Positions 44,934 to 56,129 of a stretch of 64,000 nucleotides of DNA are shown here, one piece after another (position 1 is the first letter of the stretch; each line of letters begins with the position of its first letter). Under the pieces are notes generated by a model. The model saw only the letters and a program-made list of their open reading frames with translations, was not told where the DNA came from and ran no database searches. The stretch is from Coptis chinensis. Its lineage: Eukaryota > Streptophyta > Magnoliopsida > Ranunculales > Ranunculaceae. The position numbers were made by a program, and so were the translations under genes. The stretch spans positions 45,276,001-45,340,000 of the forward strand of contig CM027378.1 in the NCBI GenBank assembly GCA_015680905.1, in the 5' to 3' direction.

Positions 44934-45911
44934 TGAAGTGTTGTATGGTAGTGTAGTCTTCAAAACGTTAGAAGTGATGTTCATTAGAGTTTGAATGTGG
45001 GAGTTGAAGAAGAAGGAAGGTAGACTCTTAGTGTATAACTTGTTTAGTTTTAAGCTAATGAAGAACATGAAAACTTAAGTTGTTTAAAGATTGAAATGAC
45101 ATGAAAACATTAAAAGCAAGTATTGAAATGAAGATTGTAACAAAGAACAACAAAATAAGATTGATTGATTGATTGAAATAAGGCAAAAATAACAAGATTA
45201 AAATGAAAGAAATGAAGAACAATAAAGTAAAATACTTGAGTTGAAAAATAATAACTAAATCCTACAAACTAAGTGGTTTGGACCCTAAAATAATTTTTTT
45301 TTTTTTTTTTTTTGGCCATGAGGGGATGCATTCCTTTTGTGACACCAGCAACGCAAAGACGGAAGAACAATCAGTGCGAAGATGGTTGTCTAAAAAAAGA
45401 GTGCAGCCATTCCCTTTTTTTTGAAGACCCTAAAACAATTTATGCCTTCTCTTCCTAACTTTTAGATTATATACCCCTACTTTATGCCTTTTATTGATTT
45501 TCCCTTCTCTATTACATTTGAGATACCTCACACTTTACTTTATGCTTTGCTTTTTCTTTTGCTTTTTGATTTCTTCTTGACCAAGATAGGTTTTGGAGAA
45601 TGTCATATTTTAAGATAAGGGCATCCATCATATCTCTGGTCTTCTAAGTTGAAGGCTTTGACATTTGACATTTGACTTTGACCGTTGACTTTGATTTTTT
45701 CAGTACTTTTTCATAGCAGCTTCTGGTCTTCATAATAAGCGTGATTAAAGCTCCTTTTGGTGCTAAAACGCAGCTTTTATGATAAGTGGTTTGAAATTCT
45801 CTGTAACCTGAAAAAGGCAATAAAAGCTATGAGTTGTCTTTTCATTAAACGTAAGAAGGGCTATCATGCAGTAATATTAAGGTAATAAAACGCACATTTG
45901 GGAGCTGATTA
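44934..45911 (-). repeat. LTR2 copy d: 5' LTR of element B
   Basis: 978 bp. Its 3' end (minus strand) is much closer to copy a (GTATGGTAGTGTAGTCTTCAA) than to copies b and c, supporting pairing with 8190-9021. It is longer because of a roughly 130-bp insertion at 45,296. The first bases are TAATCAGC in place of TGATCAGC. Confidence 0.75.
45296..45425 (-). mobile_element. Small retroposon-like (SINE-like) insertion in LTR2 copy d
   Basis: About 130 bp absent from the other LTR2 copies. A T-run of about 22 (an A-tail on the minus strand) marks one end. The flanks GACCCTAAAATAATT (45,281-45,295) and GACCCTAAAACAATT (45,426-45,440) are a near-perfect 15-bp target duplication, and copy a has a single such site. 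Long duplications and an A-tail indicate LINE-type insertion. No A/B box of a pol III promoter is evident. Confidence 0.55.
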
Positions 45912-46705
45912 GTGTACATGCACGTTACTTGGGGTGGAGTCGACGTTAGTTGGCGCGTGATCTGAGAATCAAGCCCAACCATTCGAGCGTTTCGTTTTCG
46001 ATTACAAAAGCCTACTTAAAAACCCTTAGATCATGCCTAAATAATTATACAAATTTGCCTTCAAGGGCCCAAGTATAGAAATGTAAATCTACTACTAATA
46101 TAACTAATTAGATTAACTAAAGAAAATCCTAATTATAGTGTTGATTACCAAGTTGATTTGTAGTGCACAAGCGTATGATTCACGACTCGCCTCGTGCACT
46201 CAAACAGCCCAAGGTAATTAAAACTCTAATTCTTGGTAAGTTGTATAATTTCATCCAAGTGATTTCCCTATCCTAATATATAATAATTATTATTATTATT
46301 ATTATTATTATTTATATTTTTTAGTTTTTTTTAATATGTTTATATTTCAAACTAAACTCTACTGATTTATACTACTCTATTACAAAATAGGAGTCTGTAG
46401 TCATAACAACCAAGTGGAGGCAACCTAACTGACCAGAAACTTTACTGTTGGTGCTGATGTGGCGCGGGCAAGCCCATCCTTGGTGGGGGAAGTCGCGCGG
46501 TGGATCTTGGCAAAAGTACTCCGGCTTTCATCTACAGGTCCAACTCCTTTCCAACTCTTTGACTATGGCCCTGGATTTTAAATATAGTATATCAGTAGGG
46601 AAGAACACAAAAAAAAATGACGAGAAATTGAAAAAAGAAAGTGAAAGTGGGAGAAAGATGTTTCCCTCCTTAGAGTGCTCAACCATTGATCCAAACTTGA
46701 TCAAT
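45912..46705 (-). other. Element G partial leader
   Basis: Leader sequence related to those of B and E2, cut on the left by LTR2 copy d. An (ATT)n tract lies at 46,287-46,313. No gene. Confidence 0.6.
46287..46313. repeat. (ATT)n microsatellite
   Basis: Nine uninterrupted ATT units within the leader of G. Confidence 0.85.
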
Positions 46706-46722
46706 CCATGACGGTGGCGCCA
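46706..46722 (-). other. Element G primer-binding site
   Basis: On the minus strand TGGCGCCACCGTCATGG, 2 bases from the LTR end. Confidence 0.65.
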
Positions 46723-46724
46723 TT

Positions 46725-47570
46725 TGAAATTGTTTTAGTGTGAGTAAAATTGAAGTCCGCCTTGGAATGATAAGAAGGTTGAATGGAGGAGTTTAGAGGA
46801 AGAAGAGAAGGTATGTAGTTCTTTAGGTTTGAGTTTATTTTCTAATTTCCTAAGTTGTAAATGAAAAAGGGATTTGTTTGATGATTGAAATAACTTGAAG
46901 AGTATGATGAACTTGATTGAAATAACATGTTGATAAGAATAACTTGATGAAGACTTGTAAGATAAATTAACTTGATTGAAAAGACTTAATTAAAGAAGAA
47001 CTTGAAGAACAACAATGGGAAATAAAATAAAGCAAATAAAAAGACTTTAAATAAAAGGACTTGAATGAAAATTACTCTACTCCTAATGACTCTAGACTAG
47101 CTCTAGGTGTCTTCTCTCTCTCCCTTTTTTGGTTATATAGTTCCCTTTTTGCAAATTACTGATATGGCCTCCTCCTCTAGATGTAGGACACCTCATGGTG
47201 TTTGCTTTTTGCTTTTCATTTTTGTTTTATGCTTTTTGCTTTAGGTTTTCTTCTTGAGCAAGCTAGGGTTAAGCAAGGCTACTTTTGAGATAAGGACATC
47301 ATCTTCAGTCTTTTGGGTTTGAGTAATTGACTATTGACCGTTGACTTTGACTTTTCAGTACTTTCTCTCATAAGCTCGAGTCTTCATAATATAAGTAGCG
47401 TAATTAGAGCTTTTTTTTGCGCTAAAGTGCATCTTTTATGATTATTCGTCTGAAAAGGCTTGTAACCTGCAAAAGATAGTAAAAGCTATGAGTTGTCTAT
47501 TTATTAAGCATTAGGATGGTTGTATTTAAGTAATGTAACGGGATAGAAACGCATATTTGGGGTCTGATCA
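46725..47570 (-). repeat. LTR2 copy e: 5' LTR of element G
   Basis: 846 bp, starting TGATCAGACCCCAAATATGC on the minus strand at 47,570. It is the most diverged copy, but keeps the TTGAC cluster (47,327-47,358) and the CTTATTATGAAGAC-type core. Its partner 3' LTR is not recognised. It ends the retroelement nest. Confidence 0.7.
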
Positions 47571-48880
47571 TTTATTGAGGGAATGATCACTTACATCCAT
47601 GGGGTGAAGACTATTAGCCTCGAGTGCATGACTGATTTCTCAGTTCACTCCTCAGTGCTTCAAAGGAAGGAGTGTTGCCACAGTTATGATATTGGAATGG
47701 CTCAAGATGCAATGGAGCCTGTGTTTTGAAGTGCATTGGCAACACCTGCGGCGTTGCATGGACAAAGAATGTCTAGCGGGTAGATTTTAAGTCGTGGTGA
47801 TAAACTTCAGTACAGATGATGAATCTCCTCACAGGTATCCCCATTTTGCCAAGTTTTCATAAGAAGCCAACCATATCCAAGAACATAAGGGTCTGGTATT
47901 GTCAGTGCAAGAAGATGCACACATTGCTCAATCCAAAGCCGGGGGTTTTGATCTTCACCTCTCGATGCGGACTTTGAGAATTAAGTGGGGTAGAGTACAA
48001 GTGGTAGAATCCCACGTTTCCCCAGTACAGAATGATATACATATAGTGGACATAACAGTTTAGTTTGAAGGCAAACAAGGATTCCTTTATAGAAATATCA
48101 GAAGTTCCGTTCGCTCCCACAACAATGATCACATATAGTTTGGTTCACCTTGTTCGTATTGATTCTAAGTTGTGTTTGAAGAGAGGAAAAGTTAATAGTT
48201 CAAGATCACAATGGTGTTCCAGAGTGGTCCTCAATATGGATTCCTTCATTATGGCCAAGAGAATTGTTTGTGTCAGTTCAAAAGGGATTATTATGCATCA
48301 GTAAGCTGCTACCTCCAACAAGTCTGAGTAATCAGAGTTTAGTGATACAACCCGCTGTGCATAAGAGAACAGTAACAGTATGGATAGGGATATATGCATG
48401 GAGACATTATGCTCAAGGAGGAGCACTTTTCCTGGCAGAGATGAGCCATCTCATTGCTCAAGCATGAGCACATTTCCTGGCATAATGACAAAGTTATTTT
48501 GGCATGGAGCCATCTAGTCCTTCAGGACAATGCTTCAGTCATGTTAGAATGACCACATAAACCAGGGACATTCATGCAAAGTATGCAAGATTGGGAGTTG
48601 CTTGTATGGGCGAGCAGTTTCTCCTTAACCATGATGTTAGTGCTTTCTTCCCACAAGTAATTACAGCAGCATAAGTGCAGTGTTCGCATCGTCAAGGGTC
48701 AGAGTGACAGTTTGGATGAATACAATTTTGTTCTTCAGATATGACAGAGTTGATCGCCTAAAGTGTTTGAGCCAAGTATTGAGCCACGAGGTGGTAGATA
48801 TGGATGAACCAAGATGGAGCACATGTACAGCAAAAGAATTGTTCTCTCAACGAGGATGTCGAGAATTAAGTGGGGTAGAA
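47571..48880 (+). other. Spacer, possibly the 3' internal part of another LTR element
   Basis: No convincing ORF; short frames at 48,065-48,467 and 48,680-48,982 resemble nothing I recognise. The purine-rich word GAGAATTAAGTGGGGTAGA occurs twice, at about 47,976 and 48,861. Its second occurrence abuts TGTCACGGGG, as a polypurine tract abuts a 3' LTR in chromoviruses. Confidence 0.35.
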
Positions 48881-49876
48881 TGTCACGGGGTGATATATAG
48901 GAACTCAAATATGCTAAATTGGAGGTCCAAACATGTCAAAACATTACGGGCCGAGAAACGTCAACTTCTAGTCAAGCCATGAGTCGGGTTCTCCCAATTC
49001 CATTTCCACCTATTAGTATGTTTTGAGACACACCAAATAGAGTAATCGAACGTCTAATTCAAAGCACCGAGCTAGGAGTTATGCTTGGTTGAAGCTCACA
49101 CCTGGATCTATATATGTTCCCTTTTGGTTATAGTGGAAAATACTTATTAACTATATTAGGGAGGGATGAGTAGTTCCCATCACTCCTCATAGTCTCCGGA
49201 CTATCAGCTAGGAACTTCCTTGGTGCAATATCAAGGCCAATTCATGAAGACACTCAAGGGTGCATCATGGATCCTCGGCGACTTTAAGACAAGTCTAGAG
49301 GCGTAGTGCATTTGGAGTATGCATACGTGCTACCGTTGGGAAAAGAGGTTGCCAATACCATGTCCTAGTGCTTCGCGCTATGTTGTGATGCTTGGTCGTG
49401 GGAACATCTAGATACTCGTCCCATTGGTGTATTTAGCTATCCAGTCCTACGACATGGGATTGGTGTACTTAGTCTTCTCTCGGACATATCCGAGGATTCG
49501 ACTGTGGGCAAATGGAGTAACCCTCAATCTCGACTATCCGTGAATTACTCGAGCACCGAATGCTTATCAAGCTTGTGCATGGTTGAGCTACATGATCATG
49601 TACGTCGCACAGACCCCTCTCAGCACATGCTTCGGGACATGTCTATAACACCTTGGCAATATTTGACAACCCCTTGTCATACTATATAATTAGGTGAGTG
49701 CAAATTGTAATTGGTATGTGATTTGCCGGAGAGGTATATTAGTAGGTACCATTTAAAGAAGTCCTTTCTAATTTCAAATTCAAGATAGTCGTGTTGTGCA
49801 TGATTACCCTACTATGTATAAGTCTCTAGAAGGAGGACTCATTAGTTCTTTCTCATTGGAATTTTTGTTCGTTGTA
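48881..49876 (+). other. Possible LTR start and unassigned sequence
   Basis: Starts TGTCACGGGGTGATATATAG right after the candidate polypurine tract. I cannot find a defined LTR end or target duplication. A TG...CA end near 49,800 is possible. No gene. Confidence 0.3.
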
Positions 49877-50295
49877 GTCTCCAAAGCACGGACACGTCTA
49901 AAATTCTACTATGTCCATGTCAAACACACATCGGACGCAGACGCGGCTTGGACACGTGTCCGACACGGCACGTGTGTGTCCCACGTGCTAGTGTAGTTTG
50001 GACATGGCCTGGACATTGTTTGGACACAATTTGGACATAGTTTGGACGCATTTTGGACACGATTCGGACTCCGACATGACTTGTATAATTATGTGAGATG
50101 TCTTTATGTCTCCTTTTGTTGTAACTATGTTTATAAATCTTGAATTGATATGATATGACTTAAAATCTAATATTACATCAACAAATATATATATTAAAAT
50201 ATCATTTAATATCTGTGTCCTTGCCGCCGTCCTACTTATTTAGTATATGATCGTGTCACCACGTCCGTGTCCGCATCCGTATCGGTGCTTCATAG
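49877..50295. mobile_element. MITE-like repeat rich in GTGTCC/GGACAC words
   Basis: The left edge AAAGCACGGACACG and the right edge CGTATCGGTGCTT (reverse complement AAGCACCGATACG) form imperfect terminal inverted repeats. Inside are many GGACAC/TTGGACA words. Similar GTGTCCAACAC words recur at 58,150 and 58,390. A target duplication is not clear. Confidence 0.4.
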
Positions 50296-50319
50296 GTTAT
50301 AGTTTATTAAGAAAAAGTA

Positions 50320-51029
50320 ATGGACATTGAAATCAGTAAAGAAACTACTCATGGGCATGGACATGCACAAGCACATGGAGAAGAACAAGAACAAGAATAT
50401 GAATATGAACATGAAGATGGAGACGAACAAGAACATGAACACGAAGACAAAGGAGAATATATAGGAGACTACATTGATGGAGATGACTACACAGTCACCA
50501 TTAATCGCGAAAAAATCATTCAAACCATTGTACGTCTCTGAAGGAGATGAGTACAGTCTTCAATTGGATTGACGACGTGCAACAGACTTACCGAAAGAAA
50601 CAGATTTACCGAAAGAAACGCCACCAATAGAAGGAAAAACTCATTGTGGCTCTATCGGGTGATCAAAATCCTTTCTACCAATGCTACAGACAGGGCCACA
50701 ATACTCTTGATATGATACAGTTCTACAACGGTTCTAACTGTATCTTGCCGAAAACAGACGAAGTGTGCAGGACGGTAAAGAAATTTCTCTCCAACCCAAA
50801 CATCATCTTTGTAGGCTTAGATATTGATAGGGTCGTGAATATGTTGGGGACAGAAAACAAGAATGTCCATGTGGCCAAGACAATGGACTTACGTACATTG
50901 GTTGAGCACGCATTGGGAAAGGACAATTTAGGGACTGGCAAAATTGGTGCTGGGGGAGAACATGTATGCGCCGAATTGGCCGAATACGATTATCAAATGG
51001 AAGCTCAGTTGGCGAGATCATCATCTTAG
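50320..51029 (+). pseudogene. WRN-exonuclease-like (DnaQ/RNase H fold) sequence, broken
   Basis: The first frame (ATG 50,320) has a His/Gly and Glu/Asp-rich start (HGHGHAQAHGEEQEQEYEYE), then DYTVTINREKIIQTIV, and stops at 50,541. The frame shifts, continues as VFNWIDDVQQTYRKKQ, meets a TAG near 50,628, and resumes as IVALSGDQNPFYQ...LDMIQFYNGSNCIL, VCRTVKKFLSNPNIIFVGLDIDRVVNML and KTMDLRTLVEHAL to 51,029. The last blocks match plant WRN-like 3'-5' exonucleases (QLC.G..CL; SL..FL.NP...FVGVG...D...L; DLR.LA). The D-x-E of the first catalytic motif (usually GLDVEW) is replaced by ALSGDQ, so it could not act as an exonuclease even if the frame were whole. Confidence 0.6.
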
Positions 51030-53160
51030 TTCTCAGATCAGAAGGTGTTGTACTCAACTGTTGATGCTGTTCTTTCTTATGAAACGGCATTGAAGTGTAT
51101 AGAGATGATACGTAGAAGCAATGGTGGGTCTTCTTAGGGTTCTTTTCTATATATTGCTGATTGAAGTAACTTGATTAAATAGGCATTATTATATGTAGGT
51201 TGTTGTTAACGTTGTGACAAGTAAGACTAGGACCCTTTGTTTATTGATCTTTCTGAGAATACATAGGTATTGTTGAGTGGTTTTTTGCTTGTAATAATCT
51301 TTACATAGCATAACTTCTTTTGATTAATTTATCATATTGGGGCCTCCCAGTGTGTATGTTTCTCTGTCACTAGGTAGTCCATGTTTCACTGCTTGAGGAG
51401 GGATCGGATCCAGTGTTTCCACGTACTGTACTGTCTAACGGAATTTTTTTCGTCTAAATTAATTCATAAGTAAAAGATCGATAATCAACTAAACTTAGAG
51501 GTTCATAATGAAAGTAAAAAGAAATTGCCAATTTGTTTCGCCCTTGGACATCGTTTTTATTAGCGAAGGGGAGCAATCTATATTAATGTGAAAACAATGC
51601 TTACAGAGAGTATGGACATGAGTACAGTAAAGGCTCCCAACACAAATGTGTCCTAGTTAGTTTACAAATCTGTCGACACCTCCCATGTTAGGAGCCATGG
51701 GGGTGGGTTTACCTTCAAACAAAAACAGCTCGTTAATTTGTGTCCATAAAGGTATGTTAGCCAACTTATCCACAGAGAAATTAGTCTCTCGCCATATTAT
51801 GTGAGATTTGAAAGTAGTTATGTCGATAGCTAATATACTCGATCTGGACTCTCTGGAAGCCACACAAAGAAGAGCACCATATAATTGAGTCCAAGGATAT
51901 ATCCACCCGCCGTGACTAATTTGGTTGCGTGGTCCTTGGCCCTTGGCCGATTACACTTACTTTTTACAAGTCCAGAAGCACATACATACAGCTTCGATCA
52001 CTTTTGTTGGGCAATGGAAGCTAGTGTACAAGAGTAGTCACGAGAAGTATAATAAAATAAAATAAACTACATATAAAACCAATCACATTCTCCATATCAC
52101 ATTCTTCATTGATTATCAAAAAAAATAAAATAAACTACTTCATCAATCACATTCTCCATCCTATAAAGTCTCTTCACCAATCCTCCCATTCATTATTTTT
52201 TTTTTTAAGCAAGCAAATACTGTATTAAGAGTAACCAGAAATTGTAGATAGTACAAACAAGGTGTAACCCGCTGATAACAGCAGTATTACAGTAAGTTAA
52301 TCGAATCGAATCAAGGTATGTCTAATGAGGGACCTCCCATTTGGTATGGGGTTTTACATCACATACTACTTGTCCAGTTGTCTGTAACCCCACTGCATAT
52401 TTGGCCGCTAGATCTGCTGTATGTGATCACCACATTCACCAAACTACGTAGCCCAACTTATGTGTAGCTCATTCACTATGTGGTATGTGAGAATGCTCCT
52501 TTCTCCCTCTCTCTTCTGATTAGTCAGATGCACACCTTTTTTACAAACAAAAACTTCAACAAGTAAAATAGAAAGGTGATGGAATCATAGAAAATTAGTC
52601 ATTATCGGAAAATAAGTGAAAAGAATCATGGGAAATGTTCATTGTGCAAGGCATCAACTTTTATTGCTACAATGAGTACACTATTTTTTCTGGAAAAACA
52701 AGATTAATACACCAGTCACTCCACATTATTCCTCCAATAGTCGAAGAATCTCATTCACTTAAAATGATTTGCACATATGGAATGGTACAGTCAACTAAAT
52801 TATTTGATTGGAATATGATCTTTAAACTCGTGCCCCAAACCCCACACTTGATAACAAAGTTACGTTCTTAACCCATATCACGAGCTTAATTGTTGTAGAT
52901 GAGATGGTTTAACACTGCACTGATGCCTTCAATTAATTCAATTAACCAAAGACAATGGAATACTAATATAGAATGAAGTAACAGAGTTCAAGACCACACA
53001 ACATTGAAACAGAACAGAAGAGATGGCTCCAGTGAAGTGTGCACTAAGGTCCCCACTGCGGCACTGCGCCATTGTCTTCTTAAATTATATATACTGGAAT
53101 GCTACCTTCTAACTCCTTTGGAAGCTGCCAATATTTATGACGGCACCAGTTGGAACTTGA
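51030..53160. other. Intergenic spacer with a small LINE remnant
   Basis: Mostly without visible genes. A minus-strand frame at 51,863-51,657 ends in HIIWRETNFSVDKLANI, which fits the C-terminal RNase H signature of plant L1 elements (h..RE.N..AD.LAN). It is listed separately. T-rich runs at 52,199-52,206 may be a retroposon tail. Confidence 0.4.
51657..51863 (-). pseudogene. LINE RNase H-like remnant
   Basis: About 68 codons containing HIIWRETNFSVDKLANIPLW, similar to the end of the RNase H domain that follows RT in plant L1-type LINEs. The first metal-binding residues are not visible. It is short, and chance similarity is possible. Confidence 0.35.
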
Positions 53161-53207
53161 CACGTGTTGCGTTTTCATAGAACTTTTTGAGACCTCCAAG
53201 TATAAAT
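53161..53207 (+). promoter_or_regulatory. Polygalacturonase promoter: G-box and TATA box
   Basis: CACGTG at 53,161 and TATAAAT at 53,201 lie 40 bases apart, about 280 bases before the start codon. Transcription would begin near 53,230 and give a 5' UTR of about 255 bases with CT-rich sequence at 53,277-53,305. Confidence 0.5.
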
Positions 53208-53488
53208 TACAGCCTCAGCTTCAAATGGTTCATGCTGTATATCGCTTTACCTGAACCACATTACTCTTAGCTCTTGCTTTCTTCTTTTTCTTTTCTTTCT
53301 CAACAATATTCTCTTGCAACATGCTTTCAACATCACTGCAACCAGAGTTTGTGTCATTTTCCAGCATTTAGTGTAGTGTAAGACGTACTCTAGTTCCTTG
53401 ACAGACTAGGTGCCATTATATTCCTTAACTTTGTCAAACTGGTAAATTAAAAGAGCAGTCAAGTTATAGGCTTCAAGTTGCAATAGTG

Positions 53489-55348
53489 ATGGAGCTCATT
53501 CGCTGGTTGCCTTTCGTATGGATCACAATGGCTGTTGTTTCACTTGATGGGAGCATTGTAGAGGGAAGATATCATTTCCATAAAATTAAGAACAATGAAG
53601 ACTCAAGCTACTCAATTTCTCAATCCCCTGCTTATCCTCCTTCAGATTCTCCTGACCCAGATGAACCTGGGAATCCCATTCCAGACCCAAGTACTTTTGA
53701 TGTCATGTCTTTCGGGGCGGTTGGAGATGGCTCATCTAATGATACTAATGCATTCAGGTCAGCTTGGAAAGCAGCTTGTGCCGTCGAATCAGGTGTTCTT
53801 CTAGCCCCAGCAGATTATACTTTTACAATCACTTCAACAATATTCTCGGGTCCGTGTTTGCCTGGCCTTGTGTTTCAGGTAAGCGTGCAAATAATTCCCT
53901 TAAATAACTACTCCGTTTAGTAGAACGTAAATATTATTGATTCTTGTAACATCATCATAATACATTGTTTTGTAACAAGGTGGACGGAGTTCTAATGCCG
54001 CCAGATGGCCCAGATTGCTGGCCTAAAGCTGACAACACTAAGCAATGGCTTGTGTTTTACCGAGTTGGTGAGATGACTCTCACAGGAAGCGGAACCATTG
54101 AAGGAAATGGAGGAAAATGGTGGGAGCTTCCCTGCAAACCACACAGGGTATTACAGTCTCCAATCTACATCTTAAGTTTATTTTCATTCACAAAGCGAAC
54201 AGAAATGGGACTGAAGTTATTGGAATGGCATTACAGGGCCCTAAAGGAACGACGTTGCCAGGACCATGTGAGAGCCCTACTGTGAGTACTTATGACGCAA
54301 CCAATTCAGGTTTCACACAATTGGATGAACTTATATGTCTGAATGAACTCGCTTATTATGCCTTTCAGTTAATTCGATTCTTCATGAGCACCAACTTGGT
54401 TGTCAGCGGCTTAAAAATCCAGAATAGTCCGCAGTTCCACATGAAATTTGATGGCTGCAACGACGTGCAGATAGACAAACTGTCCATATTCTCCCCTGCT
54501 CTAAGTCCCAACACTGATGGAATCCACATAGAAAACACAAAATCTGTTAGCATATACAACTCTATCATAGCGAACGGTAGTTAATTGATAATGTTTTCCA
54601 CACATATACCATGTGCCAAAATACGGGATTCTTTATGTGTTTTTCCATAATACCGTCCTGATTTCCTGCAGGAGATGATTGCATCTCGATTGGAACAGGC
54701 TGTTCAGCCGTCGAAATAGAGAATGTTACTTGTGGTCCTGGCCACGGTATCAGGTATGCAGTGTTCTTTACATAAACGGACAATTGAATGAAAAGTTGGC
54801 GTAATTCAGAACTGAACTGCCTTACTTAATTTGGTAAGTTTTTCAGCATTGGCAGCCTTGGAGTACAAAACTCACAAGCATGTGTCTCAAATATAACAGT
54901 TCGAAATGCACTAATAAAGAACTCTGACAACGGGGTCAGGATCAAGACATGGCAAGGAGGGATGGGCTCAGTTACTGATATAAGCTTTGAGAACATCGAA
55001 ATGGAGAATGTAAGGAATTGCATAATCTTAGACCAATACTACTGCCTCTCAAAGGGTTGTCGGAACCAGACTTCGGCTGTGTTTGCGACAAGCATAAGTT
55101 ACAAGAACATAAAGGGAACCTACGACGTTCGGAGCCCACCAATACACTTTGCATGCAGCGACACAGTACCATGCACCAATATAACTATGTCAGAGGTTGA
55201 GCTTCTTCCTGCAGAGGGGGAATTGGTGGATGACCCTTTCTGTTGGAATGCATATGGAATTCAAGAGACCCTCACAATCCCTCCCATTGGTTGCTTACTA
55301 GACGGGGAACCTGACTCACTGTCGGAGAGAATCAATTATGAATGTTGA
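53489..55348 (+). CDS. Polygalacturonase (glycoside hydrolase family 28), PGX3/At1g48100-like
   Basis: Six exons with GT-AG borders: 53,489-53,878, 53,980-54,147, 54,237-54,281, 54,369-54,576, 54,672-54,753 and 54,847-55,348. These give 1395 bases (464 residues) with no break. Residues 1-27 look like a signal peptide, so the enzyme should act in the cell wall, hydrolysing alpha-1,4-galacturonan in pectin. A Ser/Pro/Asp-rich linker follows, then the beta-helix domain from [11 protein letters not shown]. The four GH28 motifs are present: SPNTDG, GDDC (across the exon 4/5 junction), GPGHG and RIKTW. The C-terminal Cys pairs (CLSKGC, CSDTVPC, DPFCW) are intact. The YHFHK start plus Pro-rich linker resembles the At1g48100 branch; endo or exo action cannot be read from sequence. 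It is convergent with the peptidase gene. Confidence 0.93.
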
Positions 55349-56129
55349 CAATTTATAGTTTCTTTAGTCGTAGTGTGCTTAGGCTCCATCCCTCTGGGGT
55401 GTATTTACCTTGGAGTGTGATGAAAGGTTTTGAGAAAAAGGTTATTTTTGCCCTAGATTGAAACAAAGATAGTTTACTAACGCACTTGCATAGCAGCTTC
55501 ATTTGTCTATGTTTTGTTTCATAGCTGTTCAAAAGATCATTAGCAAACAACAATCTAAGGTTCAAACAAACTTACAACTAAAATAGTAACTGATTTTGAA
55601 GACTCCTGTCGATGACTCGATGGCACTCGAAACAATATGGTTACAGAGTAACAATCATTGAAAAGGTTTCAACTCTGTATACCAATGGAAAAAGAAAAAT
55701 ATAATATAATAATTCAGCAACTCTTCAGATATTACTCGTGTTCAAATTCAGCAGACTACTCGGTATATATTCATGTTTGATTGAAGATCGCTGAATTTTG
55801 AAATAACACAAACCTCTTGTTTCGATAAAATATATAAGATGCTCAGATTCAATTTGTCTGTCCACATACATGGAAGTTTTACAATGCACATAAATACACA
55901 CATGGTAGTTTATATTCATCCATACCCCTGACAAATACAGAAACAAGGGCCTTAGCAACCACATAACACCTACATCCTATGTTTCCAGCAATATCCACCT
56001 GGCCAGCGAGATTGCCAACAGAATGCTTTTACCCAGAAACCCAACGAACCTTGCTAATATTTTTAACATAGAAGTCACTTGATCCACCAGACTTCTAGAC
56101 AACTTTGTTGCAACGAAATGAAGGTGAGA
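55349..56129. other. Convergent 3' spacer of polygalacturonase and peptidase
   Basis: Holds both 3' untranslated regions. No ORF of interest; AT-rich with AATATAATATAATAA words near 55,697 that could serve in polyadenylation. Confidence 0.5.

Larger units (their letters stand above)
8190..45911 (-). mobile_element. Element B: pol-deleted Athila-type element, split by C and E2
   Basis: Reading right to left on the minus strand: 5' LTR 44,934-45,911, primer site, leader, gag start 43,444, [E2], rest of gag to about 34,585, post-integrase region, an accessory ORF (32,602-31,767), [C], 3' internal region 10,824-9022, G-tract, 3' LTR 9021-8190. Relative to C the whole protease-RT-RNase H-integrase block is missing at about 34,520-34,590. 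The bases flanking the two LTRs (TAAGA at 8185-8189 and GTGTA at 45,912-45,916) do not match, so the outer pair may be a recombinant or the host site may have lost sequence. Removing C and E2, B would be about 9.8 kb. Confidence 0.6.

Noticed and set aside
54117-54584. 155-codon plus-strand ORF overlapping the polygalacturonase
   Set aside because: It reads through introns 2 and 3; the exon model restores the GH28 motifs.
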